This document shows, piece after piece, positions 26,317-37,328 of a stretch of DNA of 64,000 bases. The notes under the pieces were generated by a model. It did no database searches and was not told the DNA's origin. It worked only from the letters and a program-made list of their open reading frames with translations. Position 1 is the stretch's first letter. Each line of letters opens with the position of its first letter. Where the stretch lies: the NCBI RefSeq assembly GCF_006742205.1, contig NZ_AP019721.1, positions 434,001-498,000 on the forward strand, written 5' to 3'. The DNA comes from Staphylococcus epidermidis. GTDB lineage: Bacteria; Bacillota; Bacilli; Staphylococcales; Staphylococcaceae. A program made the position numbers and the translations under genes.

Positions 26317-27741
26317 TTAGTATCTGATATAACTTACTGTGGTATTGTAGTACTCTTCAAAACCGTGAATACCGTCAGCGCCACCTAAGCCTGATTCACG
26401 CCAACCTGCGTGATAGCCATTAACGACTTCTTCAGCCTCACAATTTGCATATACTTCACCAAATTTTAGACGTTCGGTTGCTGTCATTACTTCTGTTAAA
26501 TTTTCAGAGAAGATATAAGAAGATAAGCCAGCGTTTGTATCATTAGCGTCTTCAATCACTTGTTCAAAATCGCGGTATGTTGTTATCGCAAGAACTGGAC
26601 CAAAAATTTCATCTTTAAACACATTATCGTCTTTTCTAACGCTATCTAATACCGTTGGTGCGTAGAAGAAACCATGGCGTTTTAATTGATGTCCACCAGT
26701 CATCAATGTTGCACCATTTTTAATAGCATCTTGAACCTTTTCATGAATACTATCAAGTTGTTTTTGGTTAATAATTGCGCCGTAATCGGTGTTTTCATCA
26801 AATGGATCTCCAACAGTTAAGCTTTTCATTTTGGAAGTTACTTTATTTAAAAAGTCATCGTGAACATCTTCATGTACAAAGATACGTTCAGGGCACGTAC
26901 AAACTTGACCTGCATTATTTATACGGGCTGTCACGATATAGTCAACTGCTTTATCTAAATCGGCATTTGATGTGACAATGACTGGTGCGTTTCCACCTAA
27001 TTCTAAATTTACTTTCTTTACAGTTTGAGCAGCATTTTCGTAAACAGATTTACCAGCTCTCATACTTCCAGTTAAAGAAATAAGTTGAATGTCTTTATGC
27101 GAAGCTAATTGTGTACCTACTGTTTCTCCAGTGCCAGGAACAATTTGAATCAATCCTGCTGGTATAGTTGATGCTCTGAATAATTCAGCTAATCGAAGAG
27201 TGAGTAACGTTGTCTCTTCACTAGGTTTAATCACTACTGAACAACCAGTTACTATAGCTGGAATGACTTTTCGCATAAGGACAAGTATCGGTGCGTTCCA
27301 TGGCACAATACCAGCAGTAACTCCGATAGGTTTATTGATAATTTGAATCGTTTCATTTGCAATACTATTTTGTAGAATACGTCCTTTATCTGACATACTC
27401 AGACTTGTCATATAATCGATAAATGAGATTGATTTGTCAATTTCTCCATAAGCTTGCGTTAAAGTTTTACCTTGTTCTTTTACGTATAATTGAGCTATTT
27501 CATCGCGATTTTTTTCTAATAAAGGTATAAGTAATTTAACATGTTCCGCACGTGTAGGTTGAGGCACGCGCTCCCATTCAAGTTGTGCTTGTTGCGATTT
27601 TTCAATGGCGTCGTTTACTTCCTCTTCAGTTGCAAGAGTGATAGTATCAAATGCCTCGCCAGTAGCTGGATTAATGACATCCATTGTCTCTTTAGACTGA
27701 CTTTCTATAAATTCATTGTTAATAAATAATTGATTTGTCAT
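26317..27741 (-). CDS. aldehyde dehydrogenase, lactaldehyde-dehydrogenase-like
   Basis: A 474-residue aldehyde dehydrogenase counted from the ATG at 27741, which has a GGAGG site at 27750-27754; a longer reading from 27756 would overlap that site. Catalytic Glu247 (LELGGN) and Cys281 (GQVCTCPERIFV) are present. The GQVC-x-C-x-ER pattern resembles E. coli lactaldehyde dehydrogenase AldA rather than betaine or succinate semialdehyde enzymes. It shares only moderate likeness with the other aldehyde dehydrogenase at 21.4 kb. Substrate unproven. Confidence 0.85.
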   Translation of the reverse strand: MTNQLFINNEFIESQSKETMDVINPATGEAFDTITLATEEEVNDAIEKSQQAQLEWERVPQPTRAEHVKLLIPLLEKNRDEIAQLYVKEQGKTLTQAYGEIDKSISFIDYMTSLSMSDKGRILQNSIANETIQIINKPIGVTAGIVPWNAPILVLMRKVIPAIVTGCSVVIKPSEETTLLTLRLAELFRASTIPAGLIQIVPGTGETVGTQLASHKDIQLISLTGSMRAGKSVYENAAQTVKKVNLELGGNAPVIVTSNADLDKAVDYIVTARINNAGQVCTCPERIFVHEDVHDDFLNKVTSKMKSLTVGDPFDENTDYGAIINQKQLDSIHEKVQDAIKNGATLMTGGHQLKRHGFFYAPTVLDSVRKDDNVFKDEIFGPVLAITTYRDFEQVIEDANDTNAGLSSYIFSENLTEVMTATERLKFGEVYANCEAEEVVNGYHAGWRESGLGGADGIHGFEEYYNTTVSYIRY

Positions 27742-27957
27742 GTTAAACACCTCCATTAGAAGTATTCCCTGAAAGATCAGTTTTAAATTTAAATTGCATT
27801 ATTTTATATTAAAATTCTCCTGAACTTCAAGAAAATGAGCAACCAATAAGAAGGTGGAATAGTGTTTAAATAGATTCGTTAACTCACACAGGAAGTGTTA
27901 ATAGAATTAAAATTTGTTTAGTATATGTTTAACTCTTTACCTTATTGACAATATAAA

Positions 27958-27990
27958 AGCCTAAGACAATTTGTCCTAGGCTAAGATTAT
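27958..27990 (-). terminator. terminator of the YkvI-type gene (CCTAAGAC family)
   Basis: AGCCTAAGACAA (27958-27969) pairs with TTGTCCTAGGCT (27971-27982); on the minus strand it runs into a T-rich tract. Confidence 0.8.
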
Positions 27991-29039
27991 TATTTTCGTA
28001 AAATTCCTTTGTATATCACAGGAATCAATAAGATAAAACCAAAAAGTCCCATAATAGGGAACACTTTACCAATGAGAGAAATGAATCCCACAAAAGTACA
28101 AGCAAATGTTATTATCGCCATCATAACTATAAGAATATAATAACGTTTCGTAAACGGTCGACTAAAGCGTGATGCAAAGGCGTACATTAAACCTACTACT
28201 GTATTGTATATGACTAAAACCATAATGACAGACATGATAATACCAATGGATGGAGAAATCTGCTTAGCAAGTAGCAATGATGGTAATGCTGCCTCTTTAA
28301 TTTGATTAAATTCTGTAACAAGACCAAAATTAATCAAAAGTAATAGTAAAGTCACAATAATACCACCGATAAGTCCACCATAAATTGTGGACGATTGATA
28401 TCGTAGCTTACCGCCCATTACAGTTAAAAAGCTAAATGCAGCAGCAATTTGTAAGCTAGCATAATTAATTGCGTCAAACCACCAACCAGGTGAAATCGAC
28501 TTATTTTGATTTGAATATTGACTGACATCACTAAAGTTTAAATCACCGGTAATAAAGTAATACACTGCAATCATTACTACGACTGCCACAAGAAATGGTG
28601 TTACCCCTCCTAAAACAGCGATAAGACGATCGAACTTTAGAAATAATGTTATCAAAATAAGTATCACTAAAATGAAAGAACTTAACCAAAAAGGTAAGCC
28701 GAAACTTTCATTTATAGTCGATGCTCCGCCGGCTGTCATAATAATTGCTAGAGAAAATAAAAATACTGTAAGTATAATATCAAATAATTTAGCTATTGTT
28801 GGATGTAAATAATAACGAATAGATTCGGAGTGATTTTGAGATTTAAGACGAAAGCCAGTATTTAATACGAATATTCCTCCAAGAGTTAAGATAAGTCCAG
28901 TAATAAAAATACCGCCAATACTGTAAATACCATGACTAGTGAAGAACTGAAAGATTTCCTGACCTGTTGCAAATCCTGCTCCAACTACAACGCCTACAAA
29001 GGCGAAGGCAACAATGATGGATTCTTTAACATTGTTCAT
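27990..29039 (-). CDS. YkvI-family membrane transporter
   Basis: A 349-residue protein with about ten membrane segments. The opening VAFAFVGVVVGAGFATGQEI (about 10-29) with an unwound-helix GAGFATGQE motif is characteristic of YkvI proteins, distant members of the LeuT-fold amine/amino-acid/sodium symporters. Substrate unknown. An in-frame TAA directly precedes the ATG, which fixes the start; an AAGGG site lies 13 nt upstream, a slightly long spacing. It has its own terminator. Confidence 0.8.
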   Translation of the reverse strand: MNNVKESIIVAFAFVGVVVGAGFATGQEIFQFFTSHGIYSIGGIFITGLILTLGGIFVLNTGFRLKSQNHSESIRYYLHPTIAKLFDIILTVFLFSLAIIMTAGGASTINESFGLPFWLSSFILVILILITLFLKFDRLIAVLGGVTPFLVAVVVMIAVYYFITGDLNFSDVSQYSNQNKSISPGWWFDAINYASLQIAAAFSFLTVMGGKLRYQSSTIYGGLIGGIIVTLLLLLINFGLVTEFNQIKEAALPSLLLAKQISPSIGIIMSVIMVLVIYNTVVGLMYAFASRFSRPFTKRYYILIVMMAIITFACTFVGFISLIGKVFPIMGLFGFILLIPVIYKGILRK

Positions 29040-29386
29040 TTAATAAACAAATCCCTTCAAGCGCTATCCAAGTTAGATTAATTTTTCTGACAAAAATTTT
29101 AAAAATTACATTAATCTATTTTAGATGATTTTACCGAAAAAATAAACAGTAAAGTTCGCCACATATGTACTATTGTATAAATAGGGTGCACGTTTAAGTG
29201 TGGTATGATTAAATAAGATGGCAGATAAATGCGTATAGTCAAGTGCCATCTAACTTAAATTCATATATTTCATTTAAATGTTTACATTATCTTTAAGCAA
29301 ATCATAATGCAATTGCAAAGCATTTTTGGTAGTATAGGTCAATATTAAGTATATAAATCGAATTAGAAATAAAGAAGGTGTTTAAT
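29040..29386. other. divergent intergenic region between YkvI gene and antiporter gene
   Basis: About 347 bp without an ORF. It must hold both promoters. AGATGGCA (29216-29223) and TGCCATCT (29244-29251) form an 8-bp stem with a 20-nt loop in the antiporter leader, without a T run. I can tie it to no known riboswitch. Confidence 0.35.
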
Positions 29387-31174
29387 ATGTCATTGGAATT
29401 GCCCGTGATGCTAACGATTGTATTGTTCTTAGCACTAGGCATTTTTAGTCAATGGTTAGCGAGTAGAATAAAATGGCCATCGATTGTTGTCATGGCCATC
29501 GTAGGTTTGCTTGTAGGACCTATTTTTGGACTAGCAAACCCAAAAGAGGCACTTGGACCTGAGGCATTTAGTTCAATTGTATCTCTTGCTGTAGCAATTA
29601 TATTATTTGAAGGTAGTAGTAATCTAGATTTTAGAGAATTAAAAGGCATTTCTAAAGCTGTTATAAGAATTATTACAATAGGAGCGGGAATTGCATGGAT
29701 TTTAGGAGCAATCGCTTTACATGTCACTATGAATTTCCCTCTGTCTATTTCATTTGTTATCGGAGGACTATTCCTAATCACTGGTCCAACCGTGATTCAA
29801 CCCTTGCTGAAGCAAGCGAAAGTAAAAAGAAATGTCGATTCAGTATTAAGATGGGAAAGTATTATCTTAGATCCTATTGGACCTATTATTGCACTCACTG
29901 CATTTTATGTATTCCAGATTTTTGAGGAAGGGATAGGCTTTGTCGTTATTATTCTCTTTATCTTGAAACTCTTAGCTGCAATTTTAATAGGTTTTGGTGC
30001 AGCCTTTCTATTTAATTGGCTTATAGGTCAAGATAAAATTCCTCAAAGTTTAATGCCACCCATTCAGCTTGTATTTATTCTTTTAACATTTAGTATCTGC
30101 GATGAGATATTATCAGAATCAGGTTTACTAGCTGTAACAATTTTTGGCTTAATGATGGCGCGTAAAAAACGTCACGATCTCATCTTTAAAGAATCAGACC
30201 ACTTTATAGATAATGCATCATCTATACTTGTGAGTACTGTATTTATTTTAATTACGTCTTCTCTCACTAAAGATGTGTTGCTCAATGTGTTATCTTGGCA
30301 GCTCATACTCTTTAGTTTGGTTATGATTGTATTAGTAAGACCAATTTCAGTGCTTCTTTCAACATTAGGTACTGAAATAACTAAAAAGGAACGTGTAGTA
30401 GTAGCACTAATGGCGCCTAGAGGTATTGTGGTTTTAACAGTGGCACAATTCTTCTCAAGTTTATTTATGGACGATAAAATTCCTATGGCTCAATATATTA
30501 CACCAGTAACTTTTGGTCTTGTATTTATCACTGTAGTCATTTATGGATTTGGTTTTACACCTTTAAGTAAACTGTTCGGTGTAGCAAGTACGGAGCCACC
30601 AGGCGTGATCATTGTCGGAGAAAGTGAATTTTCGTTCCATCTTGGTATTAATCTAAGGGATCATGGTATACCCGTCATGATGTTCAACTTATTTGAAAAC
30701 ACATCAGAAAAAGCCCACGAAGCTGGGTTCGAAGTATTTAAAGGTAATCTTTTATCTAGCAATGATAGAATTTATTCTGATTTATTACGTTATAATAAAT
30801 GTATTTTGATGACACAATCGTTTATCTTTAACAGTTTAGCATTTAATGAATTGGTGCCTGAATTTGGCTTGAATAATGTAGATATGATGCCAGTATCTTT
30901 TAATGATGAGCAAGCACGAAACAATTTAAATGGTCCAATCAGAAATCATATATTATTTGATGAAAATCATACCCCACGTTGGTTTAATCAATTTATTACA
31001 CAACATAATATTGTTGAAGTACCGGCAGAAGATTATGAAAAAATTACAGAAAATGATATGTTAATCTATCATATCAATGAAGATAAAGAAGTGACGTTTA
31101 AACGAAGCAATAGAGATATACCTGAACATGAAACAGGTGTTTATGGTATTTTAAAAAATGCTTATTTAACTTAA
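29387..31174 (+). CDS. NhaP-type Na+(K+)/H+ antiporter with C-terminal regulatory domain
   Basis: A CPA1-family antiporter of about 595 residues. Residues 1-400 form about twelve membrane segments; LLVGPIFGL, ILFEGSSNLDF (about 73-83) and RWESIILDPIGPI (about 155-167) with its conserved Asp are the transport core. Residues about 408-470 (PPGVIIVGESEFSFHLGINL) look like a TrkA-N type nucleotide-binding domain, followed by a C-terminal domain. The ATG at 29387 with AGAAGG 8 nt upstream is preferred to the GTG at 29378. It would exchange cytoplasmic Na+ or K+ for protons in salt and pH balance. Confidence 0.87.
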   Translation: MSLELPVMLTIVLFLALGIFSQWLASRIKWPSIVVMAIVGLLVGPIFGLANPKEALGPEAFSSIVSLAVAIILFEGSSNLDFRELKGISKAVIRIITIGAGIAWILGAIALHVTMNFPLSISFVIGGLFLITGPTVIQPLLKQAKVKRNVDSVLRWESIILDPIGPIIALTAFYVFQIFEEGIGFVVIILFILKLLAAILIGFGAAFLFNWLIGQDKIPQSLMPPIQLVFILLTFSICDEILSESGLLAVTIFGLMMARKKRHDLIFKESDHFIDNASSILVSTVFILITSSLTKDVLLNVLSWQLILFSLVMIVLVRPISVLLSTLGTEITKKERVVVALMAPRGIVVLTVAQFFSSLFMDDKIPMAQYITPVTFGLVFITVVIYGFGFTPLSKLFGVASTEPPGVIIVGESEFSFHLGINLRDHGIPVMMFNLFENTSEKAHEAGFEVFKGNLLSSNDRIYSDLLRYNKCILMTQSFIFNSLAFNELVPEFGLNNVDMMPVSFNDEQARNNLNGPIRNHILFDENHTPRWFNQFITQHNIVEVPAEDYEKITENDMLIYHINEDKEVTFKRSNRDIPEHETGVYGILKNAYLT

Positions 31175-31295
31175 TGTGTTGCGTAAGTTACAAAAAGCCA
31201 TACTTCAAAAATTAATTTGTTTTATGAAAAGATAATCAATGACGTGACCATTAATTAATTCAAAATAAAACAAAGTATACTTCAGCACATGAATT

Positions 31296-31332
31296 AAGCG
31301 CCTGTACATGAGTGTATGTACGGGCGCTTTCA
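31296..31332. terminator. bidirectional terminator between antiporter gene and fbp
   Basis: AAGCGCCTGTACAT (31296-31309) and ATGTACGGGCGCTT (31316-31329) form a stem with one G-T pair, followed by TTC. Confidence 0.75.
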
Positions 31333-31396
31333 ATTTAAGTTATTAGGAGATAAGATATGTTATTACACATCAACTTACAAAATATGTTTGAAGATA

Positions 31397-33361
31397 TTAT
31401 GTTAAATATCGGTCGTGCATTAAAATTTTGAGGATATCAATTTGATCTTGAAGTTGTTTACCGATATTGGTATCTCTAATTTTTTTACGTTGCAATTCTT
31501 CATCTACAACGCGTTTCACTGACAATTCATCTGCCCCCATTGATAACACTTTTTCTTTTCTATTGAACTCTTTATGTGCAACCAATTGCATACCAAATGA
31601 ATTATATAAAAGTGTGTATCCGGCAATACCAGTTGTTGATTGATAAGCTTTTGAAAATCCTCCATCTATGACTAACATTTTACCATTAGCTTTAATTGGA
31701 TCTTCACCATCAATTTCTTTAACAGGCGTATGACCATTTATGATACGTCCTTCATCTGGATTAAGACCAAAATCCTTTAACATTTTACGTATCATATCAA
31801 CATCTTCACGTAAGTAATAATAAGGATTTTTCTCCTCTTTATGAGATGCTTTATCTTCTATAAAATAACGTTCAAACGTTGTCATGGCACGTTTACCAAA
31901 TAAAGATGAATATTTACCTGTCCAAAGATACCATACTAAATCTGTAGAAATGTCTTCGGTAGATTCTTTATGGTCAAAAGCTCTTCTTACATGATATTCA
32001 AAAACATCGAGTAGTTCACGACCACTTAAACGTTCACCTTCAATTTCAAATGATTCCATTTCTCCATTTTCATCGACGGGAATACAACCGTGAATTAAAA
32101 GGTTGCCATTATATGGAAGATATAATTTTCCTTTTCGCATAAGGAAAGACATATGACGTCTTAATTTTTCAGATTGTTGGAATGAAAGTAATAGCTTATC
32201 CATAACTTCTTTTTCCTCTGCTAGTAACTCAGCGGGATTGTTAGGGTTTACAGTTTGGAAACAAGTATCTTTAAGCGGATATGTTTTATTATATATAGTG
32301 ATTTCATTATTATCATAATCTATTTTTTCTAAAACTAAACGTTCTTCCATCTCAAAAGAAGGACGGCGCTTAATAATAGGCATTTCAAGTTTAAATTGAA
32401 TCATCGCAATTGCTTGATGAATTTTTGTGATTTGACTTTCTTCGCGTTTTGTAAGACTGACGTCTTTATCTGGTCGTTTCTTAGGTTTAAACGCTGGGTT
32501 TTCAGCATCGTAATACTTTTCAGCAAGCGTAAGTAAAGGACGTAGATTGATGCCATATGCATCTTCGATAATATCTAAATTATCATAACGTGCACAGATT
32601 CGTAGTAGGTTAGCAAGACATACTTTTGAACCAGCATAGGCGCCAATCCATAATACATCATGATTTCCCCATTGGATATCTACAGAATGATAATTTATTA
32701 ATGTATCCATAATTTTATCAGGTTTAGGACCACGGTCATAGATATCGCCCACGACATGAAGATGGTCTACGACTAGACGTTGTACAGTATAGGAAAGGCC
32801 AATGATCAAATCATCTGATTGTTCTAATTCAATAATTTGGTTAACTAATGTTTCATAATAAGGCTTTTTATTATGAAATTCATTGCTCTTGTAAAGTAGC
32901 TCTTCAATAATATAAACGTATTGTTCAGGTAATGCTTTGCGTAATTTTGAACGTGTATATTTTGATGAGCAATATGTAATTAAATCAATTAATCGTTGAA
33001 TGGTTGTAATATACCAAATATTTAATGTTCCGATTGAATCGAAATTATTTTTAACTAATTTTAGTTTTTCTTCCGGATAGTATACTAATGCTGCTAAGTC
33101 GTTGATTTCTTGCTGGGATAATTTATCTTTGAAGATATCATTAATTTTAGCACGCACATTTCCAGATCCGTTTCTTAAAACATGTTGGAAAGATTCGTAT
33201 TCACCATGAAGGTCACTAACAAAATGTTCAGTCCCTTTAGGTAATTCTAAGATTGACTCTAAGTTAATAATTTCAGTAGCAAGTTTTTCTGCACTGTCAA
33301 ATTTTTGTGAGAGTAAATCTAGATATTTTTGTTTCATTTCACTTTCTGTAATATGGGTCAT
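31397..33361 (-). CDS. fbp: fructose-1,6-bisphosphatase, class III
   Basis: A 654-residue Firmicute-type gluconeogenic phosphatase that makes fructose 6-phosphate. It belongs to the metallophosphatase superfamily: DLHGEY (Asp50, His52), then [15 protein letters not shown] and [11 protein letters not shown] are the metal-site motifs, and [10 protein letters not shown] carries the late histidine. Length matches the family. It is monocistronic, with an AGAGGTGACT ribosome-binding site before the ATG. Confidence 0.96.
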
Positions 33362-33491
33362 GCATAGTCACCTCTAATTATATTTTCCGACCTAACGATA
33401 CGATTATTTATAATAATGCGCTTACATAGATTATCTTGAAAAATCAATTAATTTTCAATAATTGCGTATCATAAAATTAAAATTAATAAAA

Positions 33492-33528
33492 AAGCTAAGT
33501 TAACCGTTAAGAAACGGAAAACTTAGCA
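33492..33528 (-). terminator. terminator of the DedA gene
   Basis: GCTAAGTT..CCGTT and AACGG..AACTTAGC (33493-33527) form a stem; on the minus strand a T run follows directly. Confidence 0.8.
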
Positions 33529-33534
33529 TAACAT

Positions 33535-34149
33535 TTATTTAACACTCCGACGACGTTTCATTAAATAACGTATAACAAAATATATGACTGCAATAATAAT
33601 AATGACATACATGATACGTGAATATGTATGAATACCATTCATCAAAGCGTCAAAACTGTCACTGAGCAAACGACCGAGCAGTATTAAAGCAAAATTCCAA
33701 ATTGTAGTACCTATTAAAGATAAAGTTGTAAACTGTATAACGTTCATTCGATTAATGCCAGCAGGTATTGTAATTAATACTCGAAGTACTGGGACAAAAC
33801 GACATAAAAATACAGCCCATGCACCATACTTTTTAAACCAATCATTTGCCCGTTTCAAATCTTTACTTTTTAACTTCATCCACTTACCATGTCGATCAAC
33901 GAAACGATATAATTTCTCTTCTGAGATAAGTCTACAAATATAATACAAAATGAGTAAACCAATGAATGAAGCAATTGTTGCTATGATTAATAATGTCCAA
34001 ATAGATAAGTGTGATTTCACAGATAATAAGCCTGCAAAAGTTAAAATAATCTCAGATGGAACGACAGGTAATACGTTCTCTAATAAGATTAAAATGAATA
34101 TCGCTGTATAACCCCACTTACTAATAAAATCAGTGATAATTTGTTCCAT
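33535..34149 (-). CDS. DedA-family membrane protein
   Basis: A 204-residue membrane protein of the DedA/SNARE-associated family. LLENVLPVVPSEIILTFAGLL (about 22-42) carries the conserved Glu, and GAWAVFLCRFVPVLRVLITIPAG (about 107-129) carries the arginines. DedA proteins flip lipid carriers such as undecaprenyl phosphate or phosphatidylethanolamine. The copy here has a basic C terminus (RRRSVK). Ribosome-binding site AAAAGGAG. Exact lipid partner unknown. Confidence 0.9.
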   Translation of the reverse strand: MEQIITDFISKWGYTAIFILILLENVLPVVPSEIILTFAGLLSVKSHLSIWTLLIIATIASFIGLLILYYICRLISEEKLYRFVDRHGKWMKLKSKDLKRANDWFKKYGAWAVFLCRFVPVLRVLITIPAGINRMNVIQFTTLSLIGTTIWNFALILLGRLLSDSFDALMNGIHTYSRIMYVIIIIAVIYFVIRYLMKRRRSVK

Positions 34150-34256
34150 ACAACGTTAGTTTCTCCTTTTAAATTAATCGAGTTGTCGTAAACTTGATGT
34201 TAAGTATAAGTCATTTTAACAAGAAACAGGTTGAAAGGGTAACAATCTTACTTTAA

Positions 34257-35255
34257 TTAGCGTATGGATTTTAACAACGTATTGTATAGGTGATGTGCTT
34301 CTTCATCATTGTGTATACCATATGCATTCATACGACCATCTTTAAACAAGGTGAATTCATAAGTTTGATATTGAATTAATTTGGCAAAGGAAGTAGATTT
34401 CACCATATTCCCAGGGAAATGGGCAGCGTGTTTAAAAGCTTTAGGTGGGAATCTAAATAAATAAGCATTCCCACACAAGTCCTCAATAGTACGTTCTTGT
34501 TGGCTTTCTAGTAACGTATATTCATGTTTTTCACACACTGGGCAATCTTTATTTTTGAGTGCATCTACATTCATTGACTTATAATTGATATTAAATGCAT
34601 CAATAGTGATTAATTGCTTTGAAAATCCTTTTCCTGAAAGATAACGTACGGCCTCTGCTACTTCATAGCTTGCAATCATTGATATAACAGGGGGAATTAC
34701 GCCATTAATAGCGCAACTTTCCCCTGTGTCAGGAATTGTTTGCAATAAACATTTTAGACATGGTCCTTGGTGATCTATTCCATATACTGATCCTTTACTA
34801 CCAACAGCTGCACCATAAACCCATGGGATTTGATACTTGTGACAAACCTCATTAATCAGGTATCGTATTTTGAAGTTATCCATGCCATCAATGATGATGT
34901 CTGGTTCGACATTTTTTATCAAATTTTCGATATTTGATGAAGTAACTTCTAAATCATAAGTTGTTAGATTGACATTTATATTAATTTGATTAACCTTATG
35001 CTTGATTGCTTCAACTTTGGATATTAAAGTATGTGCGTCTTCTTCATCGAAGAGTGTTTGTCGATGTAAATTTGAAATTTCAACAATATCCATATCGACG
35101 ATTGCAATATGATGAGCCCCCATGCGTGCGAGTTGATCTACAATATGGCTTCCTAAAGCACCAGCGCCAAAAATAAGTATTTGAGAGGAGGATAGCTTTT
35201 GCTGACCCTCTTCTCCAAATGGTGCAAAGCGTGTTTGACGTTCATAACGCGACAT
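34257..35255 (-). CDS. thiF: ThiS adenylyltransferase ThiF
   Basis: A 332-residue E1-like enzyme that adenylates the C-terminal Gly-Gly of ThiS so it can take up sulfur. The ATP loop FGAGALGSHI (about 29-38), IVDMDIVEISNLHRQ (about 52-66) and the zinc cysteines in GPCLKCLL and CPVC are present. It ends the tenI-thiO-thiS-thiG-thiF operon and starts one base after the thiG stop. The extra C-terminal part after residue 250 is larger than in MoeB, as in staphylococcal ThiF. Confidence 0.93.
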   Translation of the reverse strand: MSRYERQTRFAPFGEEGQQKLSSSQILIFGAGALGSHIVDQLARMGAHHIAIVDMDIVEISNLHRQTLFDEEDAHTLISKVEAIKHKVNQININVNLTTYDLEVTSSNIENLIKNVEPDIIIDGMDNFKIRYLINEVCHKYQIPWVYGAAVGSKGSVYGIDHQGPCLKCLLQTIPDTGESCAINGVIPPVISMIASYEVAEAVRYLSGKGFSKQLITIDAFNINYKSMNVDALKNKDCPVCEKHEYTLLESQQERTIEDLCGNAYLFRFPPKAFKHAAHFPGNMVKSTSFAKLIQYQTYEFTLFKDGRMNAYGIHNDEEAHHLYNTLLKSIR

Positions 35256-35256
35256 T

Positions 35257-36024
35257 TTACAAGAACCCTAAACCTTCTGATGGACTAGATGCTTGTGCAG
35301 TATACTTAACAGGAATGCGTCCAGCTTCATATGAAAGTCTGCCAGCATTTATACCTAATTTCATTGCTTCAGCCATTTTCACAGGATCTTTTGCCGCTGA
35401 AATGGCTGTGTTGAGTAAAATACCATCTGCGCCAAGCTCCATGGCATGACACGCATCTTTAGGGGAACCAATACCAGCATCTACGATTACAGGTACACTA
35501 GCATTTTCGATAATATAACTTAAATTTAATGGGTTATTAATACCTCTTCCTGTACCAATAGGGGATGCAAGTGGCATAACTGCGTGTACACCCAATTCTT
35601 CTAAACGTTGAGCTAAAACTAAATCGTTAGAGATGTAAGGACAAACAGTGTAACCTTTTTCTAACAATACTTTGCATGCCTCGTATGTTTCGAATGGATC
35701 AGGTAATAATGTTTCGTCATCACCAATGACTTCGACTTTAATCATGTCACATACACCTGCGTGATTAGCAATTTCAGCAATTCTGATAGCTTCTTGAGCT
35801 GTTTTGGCACCTGCAGTATTTGGAAAAGTGATAAAATCTTTTAAATTAACGTTTGCAAGTGGGTTAGGTAGGTTACGATCATATAAATTCATACGTCTTA
35901 CTGCAAATGTAAGTACATTTGTTTCAGATGCCTCAATTGCTTTTGACTGAACCTCTTCATTTTCAAATTTTCCAGTACCTAAAAGTAAACGAGATTGTAA
36001 TTCTAAATTTCCTATTTTAAACAT
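35257..36024 (-). CDS. thiG: thiazole synthase ThiG
   Basis: A 255-residue TIM-barrel enzyme that builds thiazole phosphate from deoxyxylulose phosphate, dehydroglycine and ThiS thiocarboxylate. LLLGTGKF near the start, [15 protein letters not shown] (about 94-108, Schiff-base Lys) and [13 protein letters not shown] and [12 protein letters not shown] are diagnostic. The ATG at 36024, with GGAGG at 36033-36037, is preferred over an upstream in-frame TTG that overlaps this site. It follows thiS with 1 nt between genes. Confidence 0.95.
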   Translation of the reverse strand: MFKIGNLELQSRLLLGTGKFENEEVQSKAIEASETNVLTFAVRRMNLYDRNLPNPLANVNLKDFITFPNTAGAKTAQEAIRIAEIANHAGVCDMIKVEVIGDDETLLPDPFETYEACKVLLEKGYTVCPYISNDLVLAQRLEELGVHAVMPLASPIGTGRGINNPLNLSYIIENASVPVIVDAGIGSPKDACHAMELGADGILLNTAISAAKDPVKMAEAMKLGINAGRLSYEAGRIPVKYTAQASSPSEGLGFL

Positions 36025-36025
36025 A

Positions 36026-36226
36026 TTAACCGCCTCCAACAATTTCTAGTAATTCTAATCTGTCGTCTTCTCTTACAGTATATTCTTCATATTTGTCTTG
36101 CTTGATAAGTTCTTTGTTTAGTTCAACAATCACTCGTTTTGGGTCTAATTCAAGTGAATGTAAAACCTCTTGTATCGATTGATTCTGATCGAAAGTGAAG
36201 AGGTCGCCATTAATGATACACTTCAT
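36026..36226 (-). CDS. thiS: sulfur carrier protein ThiS
   Basis: A 66-residue ubiquitin-like carrier ending in VGGG, whose last Gly-Gly receives sulfur. The start at 36226 (MKCIINGD) has an AGGAGG site; the longer frame upstream lies inside thiO in another phase. It overlaps the thiO end by 17 bp and abuts thiG, so the genes are translationally coupled. Confidence 0.93.
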   Translation of the reverse strand: MKCIINGDLFTFDQNQSIQEVLHSLELDPKRVIVELNKELIKQDKYEEYTVREDDRLELLEIVGGG

Positions 36227-37328
36227 GATTATTCCTCCTTGTAACTGTAAAACTTGAATAACGTGATGGTTTAATACCAGAAAGTAGCCAATTGGCAATG
36301 TCACGACCGATAATAGGTGACAATAATATTCCGTTTCGATAATGACCACTTATCACGTATAAGCCATCATCAATTTGATCCATGACTGGCATTTCTTTTT
36401 CTGTGTATGGTCTTACTCCTGACCATTTCTTCAGTATATGACTGTCTTTTAGTTGAGGGACACGATGATATGCATGGCGAAGAAGCCAATCCATACCTTC
36501 ATCTGTAGTACCGACAGAATAATTATTAAATTCACTCGTCGCACCAATTAAAAAACGATTGGGTTGTTTTGGAACGATGTAACAACCATTAGTCATAAAT
36601 AATGTCTCAGTAAGTGAAAGATCGTTATTTTCTAATAAGATAACTTCACCTTTAACGCCAATCACTTGTCGTTGTAGATGATATTGTGTTAATAATTGCG
36701 AAGACCATGCGCCACCTGCAACGATAATTTTGTGCGCTTCAATTGTTGAAGATTGATCGGTTTTCACTGAATAATAGCCATTATGCCGTTCTATTGAAGT
36801 GACCTCTGTAGACTCATAACGCTTAATCTCTCTTAACTTCATTGATTCTACTAATGCCAGTGTGTAATGATGTGCATTAATTTGACCATCGTGTGGTATG
36901 TGAATGGCCGCGTATGAAGGTTTAACTTCACCATGTGTAAGTTGTAGCAAATCATCATCTGATAATTGTTTGACACTACGGTCTTGACTATTCAGAAATT
37001 GATATTGTCGTTTTATAGATGAGATATCATCGTGTTCATTAGCAATTTTGATAAGTCCTGAATTTTTAAATTGAATGTCTATGCCTGTTTCATCTAATAA
37101 TGATTTACTTAATTGTGGAAACATAGCACGAGATTCGATGGCTAATTGAAACAAGTCACTATCCTCTGTAAATTCATTTTGTGCACCAAGCATACCTCCA
37201 GCTTTATATGACGCATGCTTTCCAGGTACATCTCTATCTATGACTGCAACATCTAAGTGTGTTGCACTGAGGTGTCTAGCAATTGACATACCAATAACTC
37301 CTGAACCAATGATTAGTACATCATGCAT
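36210..37328 (-). CDS. thiO: glycine oxidase ThiO
   Basis: A 372-residue FAD-dependent amine oxidase that makes dehydroglycine for thiazole synthesis. The dinucleotide loop IIGSGVIGMSIARHL (about 5-19), IDRDVPGKHASYKAGGM, the late VRPYTEKEMPVMD and SGHYRNGILLSPI are the ThiO/DadA-type motifs. It overlaps tenI by 8 bp and thiS by 17 bp. Oxygen-dependent glycine oxidation fits an aerobic Firmicute thiamine route, in place of the ThiH tyrosine lyase. Confidence 0.93.
   Translation of the reverse strand: MHDVLIIGSGVIGMSIARHLSATHLDVAVIDRDVPGKHASYKAGGMLGAQNEFTEDSDLFQLAIESRAMFPQLSKSLLDETGIDIQFKNSGLIKIANEHDDISSIKRQYQFLNSQDRSVKQLSDDDLLQLTHGEVKPSYAAIHIPHDGQINAHHYTLALVESMKLREIKRYESTEVTSIERHNGYYSVKTDQSSTIEAHKIIVAGGAWSSQLLTQYHLQRQVIGVKGEVILLENNDLSLTETLFMTNGCYIVPKQPNRFLIGATSEFNNYSVGTTDEGMDWLLRHAYHRVPQLKDSHILKKWSGVRPYTEKEMPVMDQIDDGLYVISGHYRNGILLSPIIGRDIANWLLSGIKPSRYSSFTVTRRNNHEVYH

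Noticed and set aside
29216-29251. Riboswitch in the antiporter leader
   Set aside because: Only one 8-bp stem is visible; no conserved motif of a known riboswitch class and no terminator.
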